Assembly (NCBI GenBank): GCA_047495785.1
Contig: JBLDXI010000009.1
Location: 1,178,001 to 1,242,000, forward strand
DNA: 64,000 nucleotides
Origin: Lepidodermella squamata
Taxonomy: Eukaryota; Gastrotricha
Direction of reading: 5' to 3'
This document shows, in pieces, positions 35,838-54,012 of this stretch. The position numbers were made by a program, and so were the translations under genes. The notes beneath the pieces are model-generated. The model saw nothing but the letters and a program-made list of their open reading frames with translations, made no database searches and was not told where the DNA came from. How positions within the stretch are numbered: the first letter of the stretch is position 1; each line of letters opens with the position of its first letter.

Positions 35838-38800
35838 TCGATATTACGGATGATATAAGTTTTTGTGGAAGTTGTTTCACAAGGAATTATATCAGGATTC
35901 TAATCCATAACATTTGCTAATTTTCGATCTAACTGCTCAGCAAATACCAGGGAAAACAATAAAACAGCTGGTTATCAATGCAATAAAATTCTTACGTTCT
36001 ATTTGGCGGAAAAATGGTAGAAAATTGAGTTATGCTTGAGCCACCTTGTCTTTTTTGGGCATTCAGCTGAGGAAAAAGATGCGAAATCCATCACTTACAA
36101 ATCGCTTTCACCACGGTAAGGCAACCCTTTTTGTAAACTTGGGCAACCTGAGCATTTTTCTTCGTAGTATATTTGGTGCTTTTTGTTCTTAATTTGTGCT
36201 AAGTTTTTCGTTTCGAATATCTCGCTAGCTATTATGAAAAACGCCGGTCCGGAAATCGAACATAAATCATATATCTATGTCAGCGACGCCGCTTCCTGAT
36301 TCTTCTACCTGACTCCATTGTCCTGAATTTTACCCAATCAATGAAAAAACAAAATGACGACGCAGTAAAATTTATTTATTAGTAGAAAAAGATAACGTGC
36401 ATAACACAACGACGGTAATTTTTAGTTGACGACCCCAACGATACCATACATACATAAGAGCGCATCAGACGCGGATACAAACCTCAAAGAGAGAAAGAGA
36501 GGAGAGATAGAGAAAAAGGTTTTTCATCATCGTCATCATCATCATTCGAAAGTTGAAACATGACACTTTCTATAATATGTAGCGGCATGATCGGTTATGA
36601 TAATAATGAAGATATAGAATGCAGAATTAATGGATCGGGTACAATATGCAAATCATCATTTTATCAATGTAATGGTTTGATAGCAATGGCAGATAGTGCT
36701 GCTTCTGATACACACGCTTAATTCGAAATATAGCTTCTAATAATCTGGCTTCAATTTATGTATTAGTAATATCCTTGCTGTTGGAGGCGCTAAAATGACG
36801 AGTACTAATGAAGGATAACGAGAACGAGAACACAGAACACAAAACGGAGTGAACACTTGTTGTTTTGCTTGTTTGTCACCAGAACCTTGTTGAATTGATA
36901 AATGATTTTAACAGAAGTAAATCTACAACAGACCACCACACCACACGCGAAGAGAAACCGTCGAGAGAAAAGCTGAAATTGCATTCCAAAAACAGAGATT
37001 TTGAGACTTGCTTCATCATCATCATCATCATTTGAAGTAAAAATCATGTTCAGCATGGAGGCAAGGCTTTGAGCGTGTTGACTAAATATTGTCATTTTCG
37101 TAAAACTACTAGAATAATAATTGGCTACTTGTTGAAGAAGGCGAACGAGGCGGAAGAGCGGAATGAGCCCGCGCTTGCTGATGCTTTCATTCGAACTGAA
37201 AACATGAGGAACGGAATCAACGGACGAATGGAGAGAGAGAGGCAGTCTCTAACAGACAACAATCGTGATGAGGCCTATACACGTCAGATACAAATCAGAA
37301 TCTGTGAAATCATTAATGTCAATGTCCATCGTTATTATTAAAAATTAATGCTAGTCAGCAGCAACTATAAACGAGGCGCATGTCACAAAAAACTGCTCGC
37401 AGTTATTTTGCCTGTTATAACCATCAACACAAAGGAATATCGAATACACATGCACGTTCTCAACTAAGTAAAAAAATCATTCGCTTCTTACTAAGATTTA
37501 TCATCATCATCCTCATCATCATCATCATTACCTCGATAGAAGACAGAATCTTTAGAAAATCGTTGCACACAATTGAAGGAGTGAGAAAATTGAGAATCTG
37601 AATATTTCCAGTTTTTGCAGGTTAGAATTATTTTCCCCAGGATAAAGATTTCTTAAATTTTGTGATGAGTAATTAAATCAAATAGAAAATCAATAATTCA
37701 TTTGAAACGCGACTGTCTCGCCGATTTCCAGGGAAGATAAACATTATTTTTTATAATTATATCCAATGAATCGAGTTTCCGAGAACATTCAGAGAAAAGA
37801 CAAAACAAGAGAGAAAAAGAATAAACAATGCAACCATCAACATGATAGAATAGTGATGCTGTTAATAATGAATAAATTGTTGTAAATAACGGATTTTTTT
37901 AGTGTAGTAATCGATAAATAAAGGTTGATTAATATATATTTTAACTGGTATGTAGGATAGATGAATTCAAGGCGAATTTTCCATCATCAAACAAAACAAT
38001 AATTTTCTGAACCAGAGCGCGTGTTCTATGCCCACTCATTTTCATTTGGTGTGCTTCCGATTTGCACAAAACAACAGCCAAAACAAAAACAGGTGCACGC
38101 AAAGCTCGTTTTAGCATAGCTCTACTTTGTTGCGATCGATTGTAAATACATAAAGTGGAATAATGCGAGAGGGAAGCGGCGCGGAATTCGATCTATAGCG
38201 TCTGAGAGCAATGTTTAAATAGCGGCAGATTGTTTTTCTGAAAGAAAGAGTATACGCAGCCGATGTTCAAGTAGAGAAACAAAGACCTATATCGTAGTAT
38301 CGCTCCTCATATACCAGATAATACGGCGCGATTAACACATCAATAACAATAGGATGCGGATCAGGTTGAATAGATCGGTTCATCATCATAAAGCGGTTAC
38401 TCGTGATTGATTAAAATTTCAGGCGAGTCACTACTTCACTAAACCATGGAAAAGCGCGTCAGATGGTAACGAAAAACGATCAATCGATGAAAGAATCAAA
38501 TTGCTATAATTTTAAATGAGGTTCTCAAATCGTATTTGATAATAAAGTTTGATATCATCGTCATTAAATGCCTATAGTATGGAAAGATCGCGCAATAGAA
38601 GAAGTCGGCCTAAAAGCTGTTGGGAAAGCGAACGCTTTGCGTCAATGATAATAACAATAATAATCATAATAATCAGGTAAGGAAGAGGGGCGCCTGTTCA
38701 CAACAAAAGTCACTGATAATTTCGCTATTAAATTGAAGCATCAAAAATTTCGTTTTGCACAACGAGCGCTGACAACGAAGCACGCGGTTGTCAGACGGGC

Positions 38801-39200
38801 TCGGATTGGTCGGCGGTGAAGTAGAGAGAGATGCATTTCACACACTCGCAGAGAAAAATGGCTGGCAGCGTGTAATTATTTTTAATTATTGTTACAAATT
38901 GAGCGGATATCGTTTGATAAGAAAGATAATAATTGCAACGATTAAATACAATGGAAAAAACGGTGAGCGGTGTTGTTGCTGATGTTGTTGAACACTCCTC
39001 TGATATCAATAATGATTTGATATATTACTATATAGCTTTCCTTATTATGCGCCTTCATTCAATCATTCATTCACTCAATACAGTTTTTCGATAGAGAGAG
39101 AAAATTTGCCCGGACTAGGCGTCAAGGGTAGAAGTAAAATTAAAGATTGGTGCACTGAGAGATTTTCAATTATTTTTTCTGCAATGAAATCAGAGCTGAT
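35838..39200. other. Intergenic sequence between the orphan gene and the NLK stop
   Basis: No supported gene. It contains (CAT)n patches near 36525-36545, 37018-37032 and 37500-37530 and AT-rich DNA. Part of it is probably the 3' UTR of NLK. Confidence 0.5.
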
Positions 39201-43763
<4,563 letters not shown>

Positions 43764-44693
43764 TTTCTCTATTTTTCACGCTCCGAGCTAAAACGCAGGA
43801 TCTCAGACGGTAACGACACCTGAAACGACTACCAGCAAGAGACCAGGACGACTTTAGATCCGAGAAGCCATTGTACAATAGTATAATAACAAATCCAAGG
43901 TTATTTGAATGTGGATTAAAATATTTTCCTAAAAAGACAAAGCAAGTCAAAATTATGAAAGTGCATTTTTTAACAACGCAACGACGGAGGCAACATATTT
44001 TGACCATGAACCTAAAGAAATAATTACTTTCATCTTTCTTTGTATAGTAGATATGCAAGTATATATAGTAATTTTTAGACAGATATTCATATCGACAGGA
44101 CTCGCGAGAAATAGAATAAGACATTATACATTTTGAACCGTTCACATATTTTGTATTAATGCAGGATGAATTCCGTAATACTGGGCTAAATCGCAAAATT
44201 AAATTCGGGAACGTCAAAACCGAGGCATCTCTCCTTCTCTTTTACTGCCATTTCAACATGACTGAGCTTTTATCGACAGATCTATCATCTTCTTCACCAT
44301 CATCATTATGACTGCTATTTACAAATAAAACTCTCATCAACCAGATTCGGGGGAAAACATGAGTTAAGTAGAAGGTAGAAAATCCAGGCGCAAATGATAT
44401 TTCAACACCGAGATTCTAACAAGTACATCAGGTGGCAATACGCTAAACGGTAACAAAGAAAAGGTTCTCTCTCCTTTTGCGATGAAACAACAGATAAAAA
44501 ATAAAAAACACGCATTGCCTGCAGCTCAAACATTGAAACAAAACCGTTCAGATGTTGCAATCAAATGACGTTCTTAGGCAGATAAAACGTGAGCGATAAT
44601 CTACAAAGCAATGAGGACTCAGAGGATTCGGACAACACAATAATTTCGAGAGCTCTTTCAGTGCTAACAATTTAATGCTAACATTCGCAAAGC
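43764..44693. other. Intergenic spacer between NLK and the Ly6-like gene
   Basis: AT-rich. An open minus-strand frame at 43726-44217 has no coding character. Both neighbours are on the minus strand, so this is the NLK promoter side. Confidence 0.45.
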
Positions 44694-45248
44694 CTAATGA
44701 TAGAGGTAAGCTAGCACTCCATAAAATGAAGCAATCATTATGGCAGGTGTGTAAGAGAGTCCACTGGCAGCATTGCAGAAGTCACTGCTGCAATAGTAGA
44801 ACCAATTGGCGACCTTGTCGCTGCCAGCTCCAGTACGCTTGAAGCCAGGTTTATCGAGATACTTGCCGATGGTGTCGGCATCGTAAAACGCGCACTGGCG
44901 AGTCGTCCGTGAAACATCCTGTCCTCGATCAGTGACCTTTGACTCGATTTTGGCACAACCCTGAGCGCAGTCTACGACATATTTGCTGTCGGAACCATTC
45001 AGCTTTTTTGCATCGAAGTTGGCACATACATCGCCGAGATAATAATCGGCAATGGTAAATATTTTAGCTTCGCCATTACAATCTGCTGTGCCGTTCTTCT
45101 GGCAGCTACGAACTCTGTAAGCTGGTGTGCTTCTCAACTTATCATCAGCGTTTCGATCGATGGTTTTTGAGGTACAAACAAAGCACTTAACTGCTAACGT
45201 TGAAGCAACCACACAAGAAAAGGCGATGAACAGTAGACAGGACTTCAT
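44694..45248 (-). CDS. Secreted Ly6/uPAR-type three-finger protein, probably GPI-anchored
   Basis: Intronless, 184 aa. The N-terminus MKSCLLFIAFSCVVASTLAV is a clear signal peptide, followed at once by KCFVC, the first CxxC of a Ly6 domain. Spaced cysteines follow (SCQKNGTADC, GDVC, VVDCAQGC, RQC) and the typical closing CSSDFCN. The C-terminus is hydrophobic (SYTPAIMIASFYGVLAYLY) with a small-residue stretch before it, as for a GPI signal. Proteins of this sort act at the cell surface as receptor or channel modulators, but the ligand cannot be inferred. Length is about twice a single Ly6 domain, as in many ecdysozoan members. Confidence 0.75.
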   Translation of the reverse strand: MKSCLLFIAFSCVVASTLAVKCFVCTSKTIDRNADDKLRSTPAYRVRSCQKNGTADCNGEAKIFTIADYYLGDVCANFDAKKLNGSDSKYVVDCAQGCAKIESKVTDRGQDVSRTTRQCAFYDADTIGKYLDKPGFKRTGAGSDKVANWFYYCSSDFCNAASGLSYTPAIMIASFYGVLAYLYH

Positions 45249-46331
45249 TTCAGGATTGCTGTTTCTTATATTGGATAACAGTAAATTAATGTATCTACTT
45301 CAACATAAGTTAAAAATGTTTAAATATGACCAATTGAATAAAACCATGAGCTAGAAGATATTGAGACTGGAGTGTAGTCAATATCAACCAAATCGGTTAA
45401 ATTTAGGCTTATATAGGCTCGCAACCAGGGTGAAGTAAAAATACTTTACAAGCGACGTCATCAGTCCCTTGCTTGCGTCAAACAATTACAAAGAGTTGGC
45501 ATCTGGCATTGGTAGCCCAATTCTAATTTTTTGCACGATGTAGTAGAAAGCACATTCAACTCAACACCAGGCTGCATACACACATACATACACACAAAAG
45601 CCGTTGAACTTCTCACCGGCGTTCGTTGCCGCCCAAGCACAGAAAAAGCGAAACAGGGGACTTTTGTCTTGATTTCCATTTCTCAAAATTTCATTTTGTT
45701 ATTTTTAGTTATTTAAAAACATTTTTGTTTATCTTATTATAAATTAATGTGAACGTTGGACATACCCACGTTGTTAAACAGAAAAAGCGCGGGCAAAATT
45801 GTCAGCGCGATTGAAAAGTGTTTGAAAAGTTTACGAATCACGGGGTCTCTCTCTATAGCAAATTTATGAATCACCAGTCGCGATCAGCATGGAGCGATAA
45901 ACTTCAGGTTGCTTGCTATTACCTGGAACAGTGGTTATTTTTGAGTGTGCTCTCGTTCATTCTTGATTCACCGTTGACCAGGTTTTCCAGGCCAGGTTTC
46001 GTAGAATTTGAAGTCTAAAGGAGATATGAAAAGGCTGCAACTCATCCATTCTCCATTGCCCTTCTTTTAAACCCAGAAGTCACAAGGGTTAACCAAGATA
46101 CCGAAAGAAGTAGGCATTGATAGTTCAAAGATTTGCGGTGATCTAGCCAGCTTATTTTGAAATTAGAATGGGTTTGGATTGGCAGAGTTGAAAATGCGCC
46201 ATGCAGCTAAAAATGCACATATGCAATATATGGGTATCACTTAAATGTCGATTGATCGCTGTAACATTGTTGGATGGCTTAATTTTGCATCATTCATGCG
46301 TTCTAGGTTTAGTTAGAAGCGAAACCTTTTG
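45249..46331. other. Divergent spacer between the Ly6-like gene and Ran
   Basis: 1.1 kb without a supported gene. It must hold the promoters of both divergent neighbours. A GCGTTCTAG acceptor-like sequence lies about 30 nt before the Ran start. Confidence 0.5.
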
Positions 46332-47259
46332 ATGGCTCAGGCGACCGGTGATGCTATGCCCACATTCAAGGTAAATTGTTTGCAAATTGGTGTTTGATGG
46401 TCTCAAATTTTATTTTCAGCTCGTCCTTGTTGGCGACGGTGGTGTTGGCAAGACAACTTTTGTAAAGCGTCATCTTACTGGCGAATTCGAAAAGAAATAC
46501 ATCGGTACGTTGAATGCTCTCTTTCTCATCTGTCTTCCTAAACGACTTGATTTTAGCCACACTTGGTGTCGAAGTTCATCCGCTCAAATTCATGACGAAT
46601 CGCGGTCCCATTTGTTTCAACGTATGGGATACCGCTGGCCAGGAAAAATTCGGTGGCCTTCGCGATGGTTACTACATTCAGGGCCAGTGCGCTATCGTTA
46701 TGTTCGATGTTACCAGCCGTGTCACGTACAAGAACGTCCCCAATTGGTATCGTGATCTTATTCGTGTGTGCGATAACATCCCGATCGTCCTCGTCGGCAA
46801 TAAGGTTGATGTGAAGGATCGAAAAGTCAAAGCCAAAGTCATCACCTTCCACCGGAAAAAGAATATCCAAGTAAGTTTCACTGACGAGCTTATTAGCATC
46901 CCATTGAATGATGAGAATTTCGCAAAATGCTGGTATGATGATAATGATTCCAAAATTGTCCCTCTAATCTGATAATGGGTTATCCCATTTTAATAAGGAT
47001 GAAAACAATATCGGCCTTCCTTGAAACTATTGATTTTATCTAGTACTACGATATTTCTGCCAAGTCAAATTACAACTTCGAAAAGCCTTTCCTTTACTTG
47101 GCGCGAAAGCTCACTGGTGATCCCAACCTTGAGTTTGCTGAAGCTCCTGCCATCGCCCCACCTGAAGTCACAATCGACGCAGAAGTTATCAAGGATTACG
47201 AGCAACAACTTGCTGCCGCCGAGGCTGCTCAACTACCTGATGACGACGAGGATCTCTGA
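46332..47259 (+). CDS. RAN: Ran GTPase
   Basis: Small GTPase that powers nuclear import/export and organises the spindle (family knowledge). Four exons: 46332-46370, 46420-46504, 46557-46870 and 47044-47259, 654 nt, 217 aa, the usual Ran length. P-loop [20 protein letters not shown]; switch [31 protein letters not shown] (G3); [13 protein letters not shown] (G4); [14 protein letters not shown] (G5); acidic C-terminus ending DDDEDL. The usual Ran P-loop is GDGGTGKT; here Val replaces that Thr, as in Ras/Rab. AATAAA at about 47537. The next gene is convergent on the opposite strand. Confidence 0.97.
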
Positions 47260-47701
47260 ACCAAGCCGTCAACCTCAGCGTATGACTGGATCCAAATACC
47301 CGGTTTCGGTTTTCTGGCCTGTCCTATGTTACCGCTGTACTTCTTCACACGTTCTTATTTGGCTGTTTACGCCCAGATTTAATGAATTTTCACGCGCCCA
47401 AAATTAAACGGCGTTATCCGGTTTTCAATTCTCGTCTGTTTTGAGTTAGGCATTATGTGTGATGGCTGATTATTTCTACGTGATACGATTATTCACTTGT
47501 TATTATGCTAGCCGGAAAACGTATCCTACTTTCAAGAATAAAATAAACGTGACTGTACGAAATATACGACTTCTCCATGACTGCAACAAGTTTATTGATC
47601 TTCATGGCATATGAAAGCAAAATTTCGTCAATACAAAGGTAACCGGATAAATACGACGAGTAAAACGAGGAACGTTGGTAAATATGTAAAAGAGACATGC
47701 G

Positions 47702-48975
47702 CTAACTATTCATCGATGAAGTTGATGAAGAGGACGATGAGCTCGAATCTCCAACAAAAACTTGCAGAGAATTGAAAGTAGTTTCTTCCACTCGACTGAC
47801 TTCAATAGAGCTAGACGGGCTCGGCGAGGAATAGGAAGAAGATCCGTTTTGATACTGGTGGATTATCGCCAGCACTTCCGCCTCTTCCTCAGACTTGAAA
47901 TGCCGATCAAGCTGTTCCAAAGTAACGCGCACGCGCTTTTCAGCTATGTCCAATCTCTTCTTACTAGCAGGTCGATAACCAGCATCTTGAGCTTTCTTCT
48001 TGATTTCTTTCTGCCGCTTCAGTGGCACTTCTTGCCACCAAATCTCGGGAGGATTGACCTCGAGATGGGGTATCAATCTCCAAGGCTGCAATAAAATCGA
48101 AATGATTAGCATTGAATGACATATCTTGGGGTAAATTACCTTGAAATCTTTTTTCTTTGAAGCCCCCCGCGGTCTTTTGGACTTGACGGGGCTAACATCG
48201 ACATCCTCGACATACTCAGCCGTTTCCTCTATTGTTTCCAAACCGGTTTTCTCTAGAAAATGATATTTGGTTCTTGCAACGTTAATACAAAAATAATGAG
48301 AAATATACCAGGCTTGACAAAATTTTTGTTGCAGTAGAGAGCGACCAATTCAGAATCCGCATCAGTTTGATGGTCCTGTACATCCATTGCCGACTCTCGG
48401 GACGAACTTGCATTAGCCGATAAAGATCTTTCGGAGCCTGACGACTCAGCAAACGTTGCATCCATTGATTCATGGGTACTACTACCTGATTCACTTTTGG
48501 ATTGTTCGGAACGGTTTTTCCGACGTGCTGTACGGCGTGGTCTTGCCCTGATCTGAAGCGACTCCATTTCAACATTTAGCGCAATCGTTTCACCCAAAAT
48601 TTCGCTCGGCGAAGAAGTTTGAAGCATCGAACTCTCACAATTATTGCTATTCTCTTCAAACACAGCGACGGTTTGAATGGATTTCTAATAAATATGTTGA
48701 GTTTTTCAAGTTAGGCTTAGAAATACTCAATGAAACATACAATCAAAGAAACAGGTGCAGCCATTGGTTTACACTGCGTCAAACGCCGTCGACTTCTTCT
48801 TAGCCCGTCAGTTTGCTGACCGTCGCTATTATCGCTGTGGTTAGACACCGTTTCATCAGCCGTTGCCTGAGATGCCTTGGTGAATTCCGCCGCCTCCCGA
48901 AGAAGTGAGCTCATCACGTTCGAACGCCGCGGTCTGTTACTTTGTATCGGGCCTAAACGACCACTGTATTCAAAC
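47702..48975 (-). CDS. Tantalus/PRR14-like nuclear protein (5' end uncertain)
   Basis: Exons: up to about 48975 ending 48741, then 48684-48309, 48252-48140 and 48085-47702, all in phase. The protein is Ser-rich with basic patches (LRRSRRRLTQ, RARPRRTARRKNR). Across one junction it reads ALYCNKNFVKP|EKTGLETIEE, which matches the Tantalus-domain pattern I recall (YxNKNxxxP...LETIxEE), then KSKRPRGASKKKDFK|PWRL. PRR14 tethers HP1 heterochromatin to the nuclear lamina, and fly Tantalus is a chromatin-linked protein (family knowledge). The assignment rests on this short motif only. A later region has KRQKEIKKKAQDAGY and a coiled-coil-like EQLDRHFKSEEEAEVLAII; the tail is poly-Ser. The start codon was not resolved. 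It sits just downstream of Nup188 on the same strand. Confidence 0.5.
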
Positions 48976-49159
48976 AATTTAAAAATTCAGAAGAAAATAG
49001 AACAAACCATTGCTTTCAGCAACATGCATCGGCTTGGTAATGCGATGAAACAAAACAAATAAATTCTAAAACATCAAGGATGGACAAATATTGAAAACGA
49101 TTCATGGAGAAACTGCGCGAAAATTTGATAAAGAGGTAATTTCGAAAGTTCTATCTCAA

Positions 49160-52100
49160 TCAACCGGAGAGAATTTGCTCATAAACATTAGTCAGAGCAT
49201 GAAAGTCCTCAGCATCCGACACCGGCAAGACCGTAGGTGGTACTGTTGTGACGAACCGACGGAACCGGGTAATGCAAGATCCTAGTTCTGGTTTGAGCTG
49301 GTCATTGAAAGCTACAGTTTGAGCAGCAATATTATTCGCCTGTTGCGCGAACGGGATATTCGCCCCGGTTGCACCAGATCGAATAAGTTGCAGATGAATA
49401 ACGGCTTGGGAAACGATCAGCTGAAGCAGCGAATGAAGTAGTGCAGCAATAATTCCATGATTAATTGCCTTGAACGCGACAAAAATTAATTAAATTGAAT
49501 ATTATAGCAGAAAATAAGTATACCCCATGCTTTGAGGAGGATTCGTGACCGCCGTCACTTGGTCTCCGCATTCGGCGAACCGTGGCGTGAAAACACGCAA
49601 ACAAAAAGCCGAAAGTGAGGCTATTAGGAATCCGCGACCTCGACCCAGCGCCGCCTATCTTAGGGCTAGAAGTACCGAGAGATACCAAGGAGAAATCTGC
49701 TTCAACCAAAGGGATGACCTGGCGCCCTCCTTGGAACTGTAATGTCGTAAGATCAACAATTTTATCGAATTATTTACATCTCAACTTACAATATCGCCAT
49801 GAACAATGTGAGTCAGAGTTGGGGAGACTCGAAGCAAGGCATTTGCAGCACATGAACACAGTTGAATGACATTGTCCTCAGTGGTTTTGCAATCAGCCGC
49901 AGTTGAAAGCGTCGAATGCGAATAGTTGTTCAGCAGAACGAAAGCGCTCATGAACATGACGCAGATTATCTCTGTCAAACTGAGATCCGAAGAAGTTTGA
50001 TACGCGGCTTGGTCTTGCACCGATAAGCGAGACGCGATTCGTTCGATCAATCGCGTCCAGGCCGAGCAGATCGCGAAGTGAAGGGCGTCAGATGACGGCG
50101 TCAAATGGAAAGCCAGCTTAGCAAAACGAGCCTTGTAAACCGCCAGAAATGTGCAAGTCGTCTCGGTGTTGACGAAATAATTTCGATCTCCATCGCTATG
50201 CATCAGCAAAGCAGTGATTATATCGATTACGATAACTGTGGCTTTTCTCAGAATCGCATCCGCGGTTGGCTGGGAACCGGTTAACGCCACCTCAAGGAAC
50301 GCGTGGTTGTAAAATGCGTTTGACAGGGACGACAAAACCCGTTTCACAGCAAAAATCTGCGATCTGTTTTCGCTGAACTCTGACGAGGCGTTAAGAGTAT
50401 GGACTACATTGAGCAAAAACGTCAACGCGTCAATATTCACTTCGCCAATATTGTTGTCTTGAATAGTCTTTGCAGTACATTCGACTAGTTTGCAGATGAA
50501 AATTTCGTTCCGAAGGATAACCGATGTCATGCCAACGCTATTGCTTAGCAACAACGCGTTTATCACAGATAGAGCAGCGGAGAAAAATTCCGAGGCAATG
50601 CGACTGTCCGATTCAGTAGCCATAATTTGGGTGATGACGTCAGCCGCTAGCGTTGGAAAACTTTCCTGGCAGCTAAATGCGATTGTTTGGTCATTAATGG
50701 CGTGTTTCAGCAGCTCGGCTAGTAAGGTCAGGGACAAAATGCCAGGTTCGTCAAACCTGATAGGTATTTCGTCACCAAATGCGTGTACTGACATCACCAT
50801 TCGACTTATCTCGGTACATTTGGCGAAAACCGACGGAGGGGTTGCGTTCAGTAAGGCGGCTGTTGACTTCATTGGCACGTTACGCATTCGAGAATTCGTT
50901 GAAAAGGCAGATTTCGCCCAGTTGCGAACCATAAGGACAATCGCTCGCAGAAACGAAGGTAGCAAAACGCGACTCAGTGCGACAGTCCTCTTCAGAGCAA
51001 TTGAATCTTGAAGCGATTGCAGATCTGTCAAGATATCAATACAGACCGAAGCACAGCTATCGATAATTTCCAACTGCTGGCGAGGTTTGACAAGCTGATT
51101 CGGTAAATTCGAAATAGATAGTGTATCTAAGAATGTTTGAATCGTCGCAGCTGCCGTTGAACAAGTTTGAGATAGCGGGAAGAATTCGCCTTCATCATCG
51201 TTCAACAATAGGAAGTCAAAAACCGATTCGAGTTTAGACGTTACCAGCCCATTTTCGAACATTGGCGTCAATTTTTGCACCAACGTAGCGTTCAAACCTA
51301 CAGAGCTACCAGGTCGGCAAAAATTGAACATTTCCAATGACAGAATATCCATCACTGTCAGGAGACAAGCGATTTGAGATTTCCTGTATGTTCCTTCCTT
51401 AGCAACATCTGCTTCCAGTGGGTAGACGATGGAAGCCCAGAAATTTTGCTGGCCACTTTCTTCAACCAACTGCTTCGCAAAATTCTGGTGTCGACCGAAT
51501 CGCCAAGCTGCTGCAATAATTTTCAAGGAGGCCAGGTATAGCGAAGGCAAGGATTGATACAACTCGAATCGAGCAATTATCGACATCACCAGGGGTCGAA
51601 TTTTAGGTGCTAAATCGCCGAAGAAGGCGGGTTGGTATTGCATAGTTGCCTCGACAAGACCCATTGTCGATTGGATGAGCATGAGACGAAAGTTCGCACT
51701 AGTTTCACTTGTCACGTACTTCTCCTCCTCAGAAATCGTTTCGACGATTACAGATTGAAACTGTTTTCGTTCATTCAACGACAAAAGACCGTTCAGGGAA
51801 AGACTATGGCCTAAAACTGTGACGACGAGAGCTACCAAATCGAAACAAAGCCGGCGGTTGTTTTCATTCAAACTCAACAGCCGATTTGGCGGAAACGAAG
51901 AATTTGTCAGATAGACAACAGCTCGAGCTAAATCAGCCGATCCTACGGCAATTGTTGATCCAACATCCCAATTATCAGATCTTACGCTGATGAATCGATA
52001 GAGACGAAGCATACACGAGAGGAATGCTGAAATCAGCGATTGTAGCGACGGTTGGACCAAATTTTGCTGATGCGTGTAAGCATTGGGTGGTTGACTGTTG

Positions 52101-54012
52101 CTATCGGCAATCGATAAAATGAAATCCACGACTTTGGAAGGCAGCGAATTAGACACGTGATTTAAAAGCGGGTCAATAATGAATAAATTGTTGAAAGCCT
52201 GTAAATTACTAAGCTTATTCGAGGCGAAATTATGCACGTCAAAAATTAAGGCGGATAAAGCGTAGATATTCCGCAAATGATCGACTCGCTTCTTCAAATA
52301 CGTGAATCGCCAAGTCGCTACATTCGCTAACGAAGTATGAAGGAACGAATCGAGAAAGGCGAGCAGGTTTTTGCGAATCGAATCGCCGTACATCCACTCG
52401 AAATATTTCGTCTCGAGAAACGCGGACATCAGAGTGCATATTGCGGCTGTGATCTGAAAATCAGCGTACCGGCATTCGTAGGTTGAAAGCAGTTCGCCAT
52501 ATAGACCGCCTAACAAAACAGGCGCCCAATAGTCGTCCATTATTACGGCAACTTCTTCCGGGCAACGGATAGCGAGAGCGCCGAAGAAATTCATTACACC
52601 CGAGATTACGGAGACAACTTGGCGGACAAGTTGGGGAGACTCGCGAACAGCATTCAAACATGGAGCTAATCGAGAAAAAGGTCCCAAAATCGAAAACGTG
52701 GTCTCGAACCATGCGGAAGATTCCAAATTTTTAGCAAGCCCATAAAACAATCGGGCTATTTCAGCTAAAAGATCCAACACCGTCCCATCATCTAGCTGAA
52801 CTGCGTCGCTGGCTACTGACGAGGTAACGGCGGCAAACCAGTCGAAGGCGTTATAGTTGTGCTAAAAATCGCAATGAGAGATGAATTAATAGTAAAAATT
52901 ATTGAACTAACTGTAAATAGAACTCGCTGAATAGCTCCATTTTCGGGCCAATTTGAAAGCACTAAACCTTTGGTGCCTTGGGGTAGGACCAAATGAACCC
53001 CACCTGGAGGTTTCCACGGCTGCAACAAAGTCACTGTAGCGCAGTCATTAGGATGGCTAAGTTGCATAACGCTTGTGACAGGAAAGTTCGAAGCTAATAT
53101 AATATAGCAAAAATTAGGAAAATAACCGTCAAATAATGAAACGTACGTAGCTGAACGGTAAAAACCGCCATGTTCGAAAACGCATTTCGAATGACTGTGG
53201 CGCATTCTTTAGACACCGAAGCACAAGCCGAGAATAGTTTCGTGATCGGCAGTGGGTACAGAGGGAAAAGCTGATAGGCTGAAGTAAAAATGAACTCCAA
53301 TCCGCCTACACTTTCCAAGTTATCGTGTATTTCCTCAATATCAGCCAGTTGTGTTGATTTCAGGAAGTATTCTGAACTTTTCGGATACCGCACAACTTCG
53401 GCAGTCAATGTAGTTAGTTGAGCGATAGTTTCTTCCGACATGTAATCTTCCGGAACTTTTGAAAGCCATAAATCGATTGCGTGCAATAATTCACATGAAA
53501 TCGCATCGAGGCACGGGATATCAAAACCGGCCTCTCGAAATAGCAACATGTGAGTGGCCATGTTTCCGGGGCAACCACTGTTGAGGAATTTCAGGAAACC
53601 ATCCGCCCAAATCGCGTTATCATTGACTGGTAAAAGTTGGTGATAGGTTTCACACATGTTCAAAACCGCCAGGTCGCTTTGGTCGACAACGTTACGCCAG
53701 TTGTGGCGCTGGGAAGGAGCGCGGCTTCGAGTACTCAGCCATTCAAGGCGATGATACCGAAAATTAACTGCAGTTGACAAATAAATCACCCAACGCTGCA
53801 GCAACGGGTCATTTACGGTGAATGCCGATCGACCAAGGCCCTCCCCTGAACAACAAATATGATTCACTAGAAAAATTTGATCGAAAATGCAAACCAAGAA
53901 CGTCCTCGACAGTTTTCGCACCTCCGACCAAATCTATGCTGGATGAAAATAGAAACTTCCGCAATTTAGCGGCCAGCTCAGCCAACTCAGAGCCAGCAGG
54001 AGTTGCCATCAA
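49160..54012 (-). CDS. NUP188: Nup188-type scaffold nucleoporin
   Basis: Nup188 is a large alpha-solenoid of the nuclear pore inner ring (family knowledge). Six exons: 54012-53922, 53845-53147, 53093-52912, 52861-49790, 49736-49524 and 49468-49160, 4566 nt, 1521 aa (human 1749). The N-terminal third is helical with HNWRNVVDQSDLAVLNM. A Nup188-style insertion follows: LLQPWKPPGGVHLVLPQGTK, then HNYNAFDWFAAV, resembling the SH3-like PxGTxG segment. The remaining 1,000 residues, in one 3-kb exon, are amphipathic helices with no catalytic motif, as expected. The weak spot is family choice: Nup205 is built the same way, and the call depends mainly on the PQGTKG segment. An ATTTTCTAG acceptor lies 23 nt before the start, and Tid1 ends only 155 bp upstream. 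Confidence 0.65.

Noticed and set aside
37069-37341. 90-codon plus-strand frame with a charged composition
   Set aside because: No upstream or downstream exon, no family match, lies in the NLK 3' side.
50490-51011. 173-codon plus-strand frame
   Set aside because: Antisense shadow of the 3-kb Nup188 exon.
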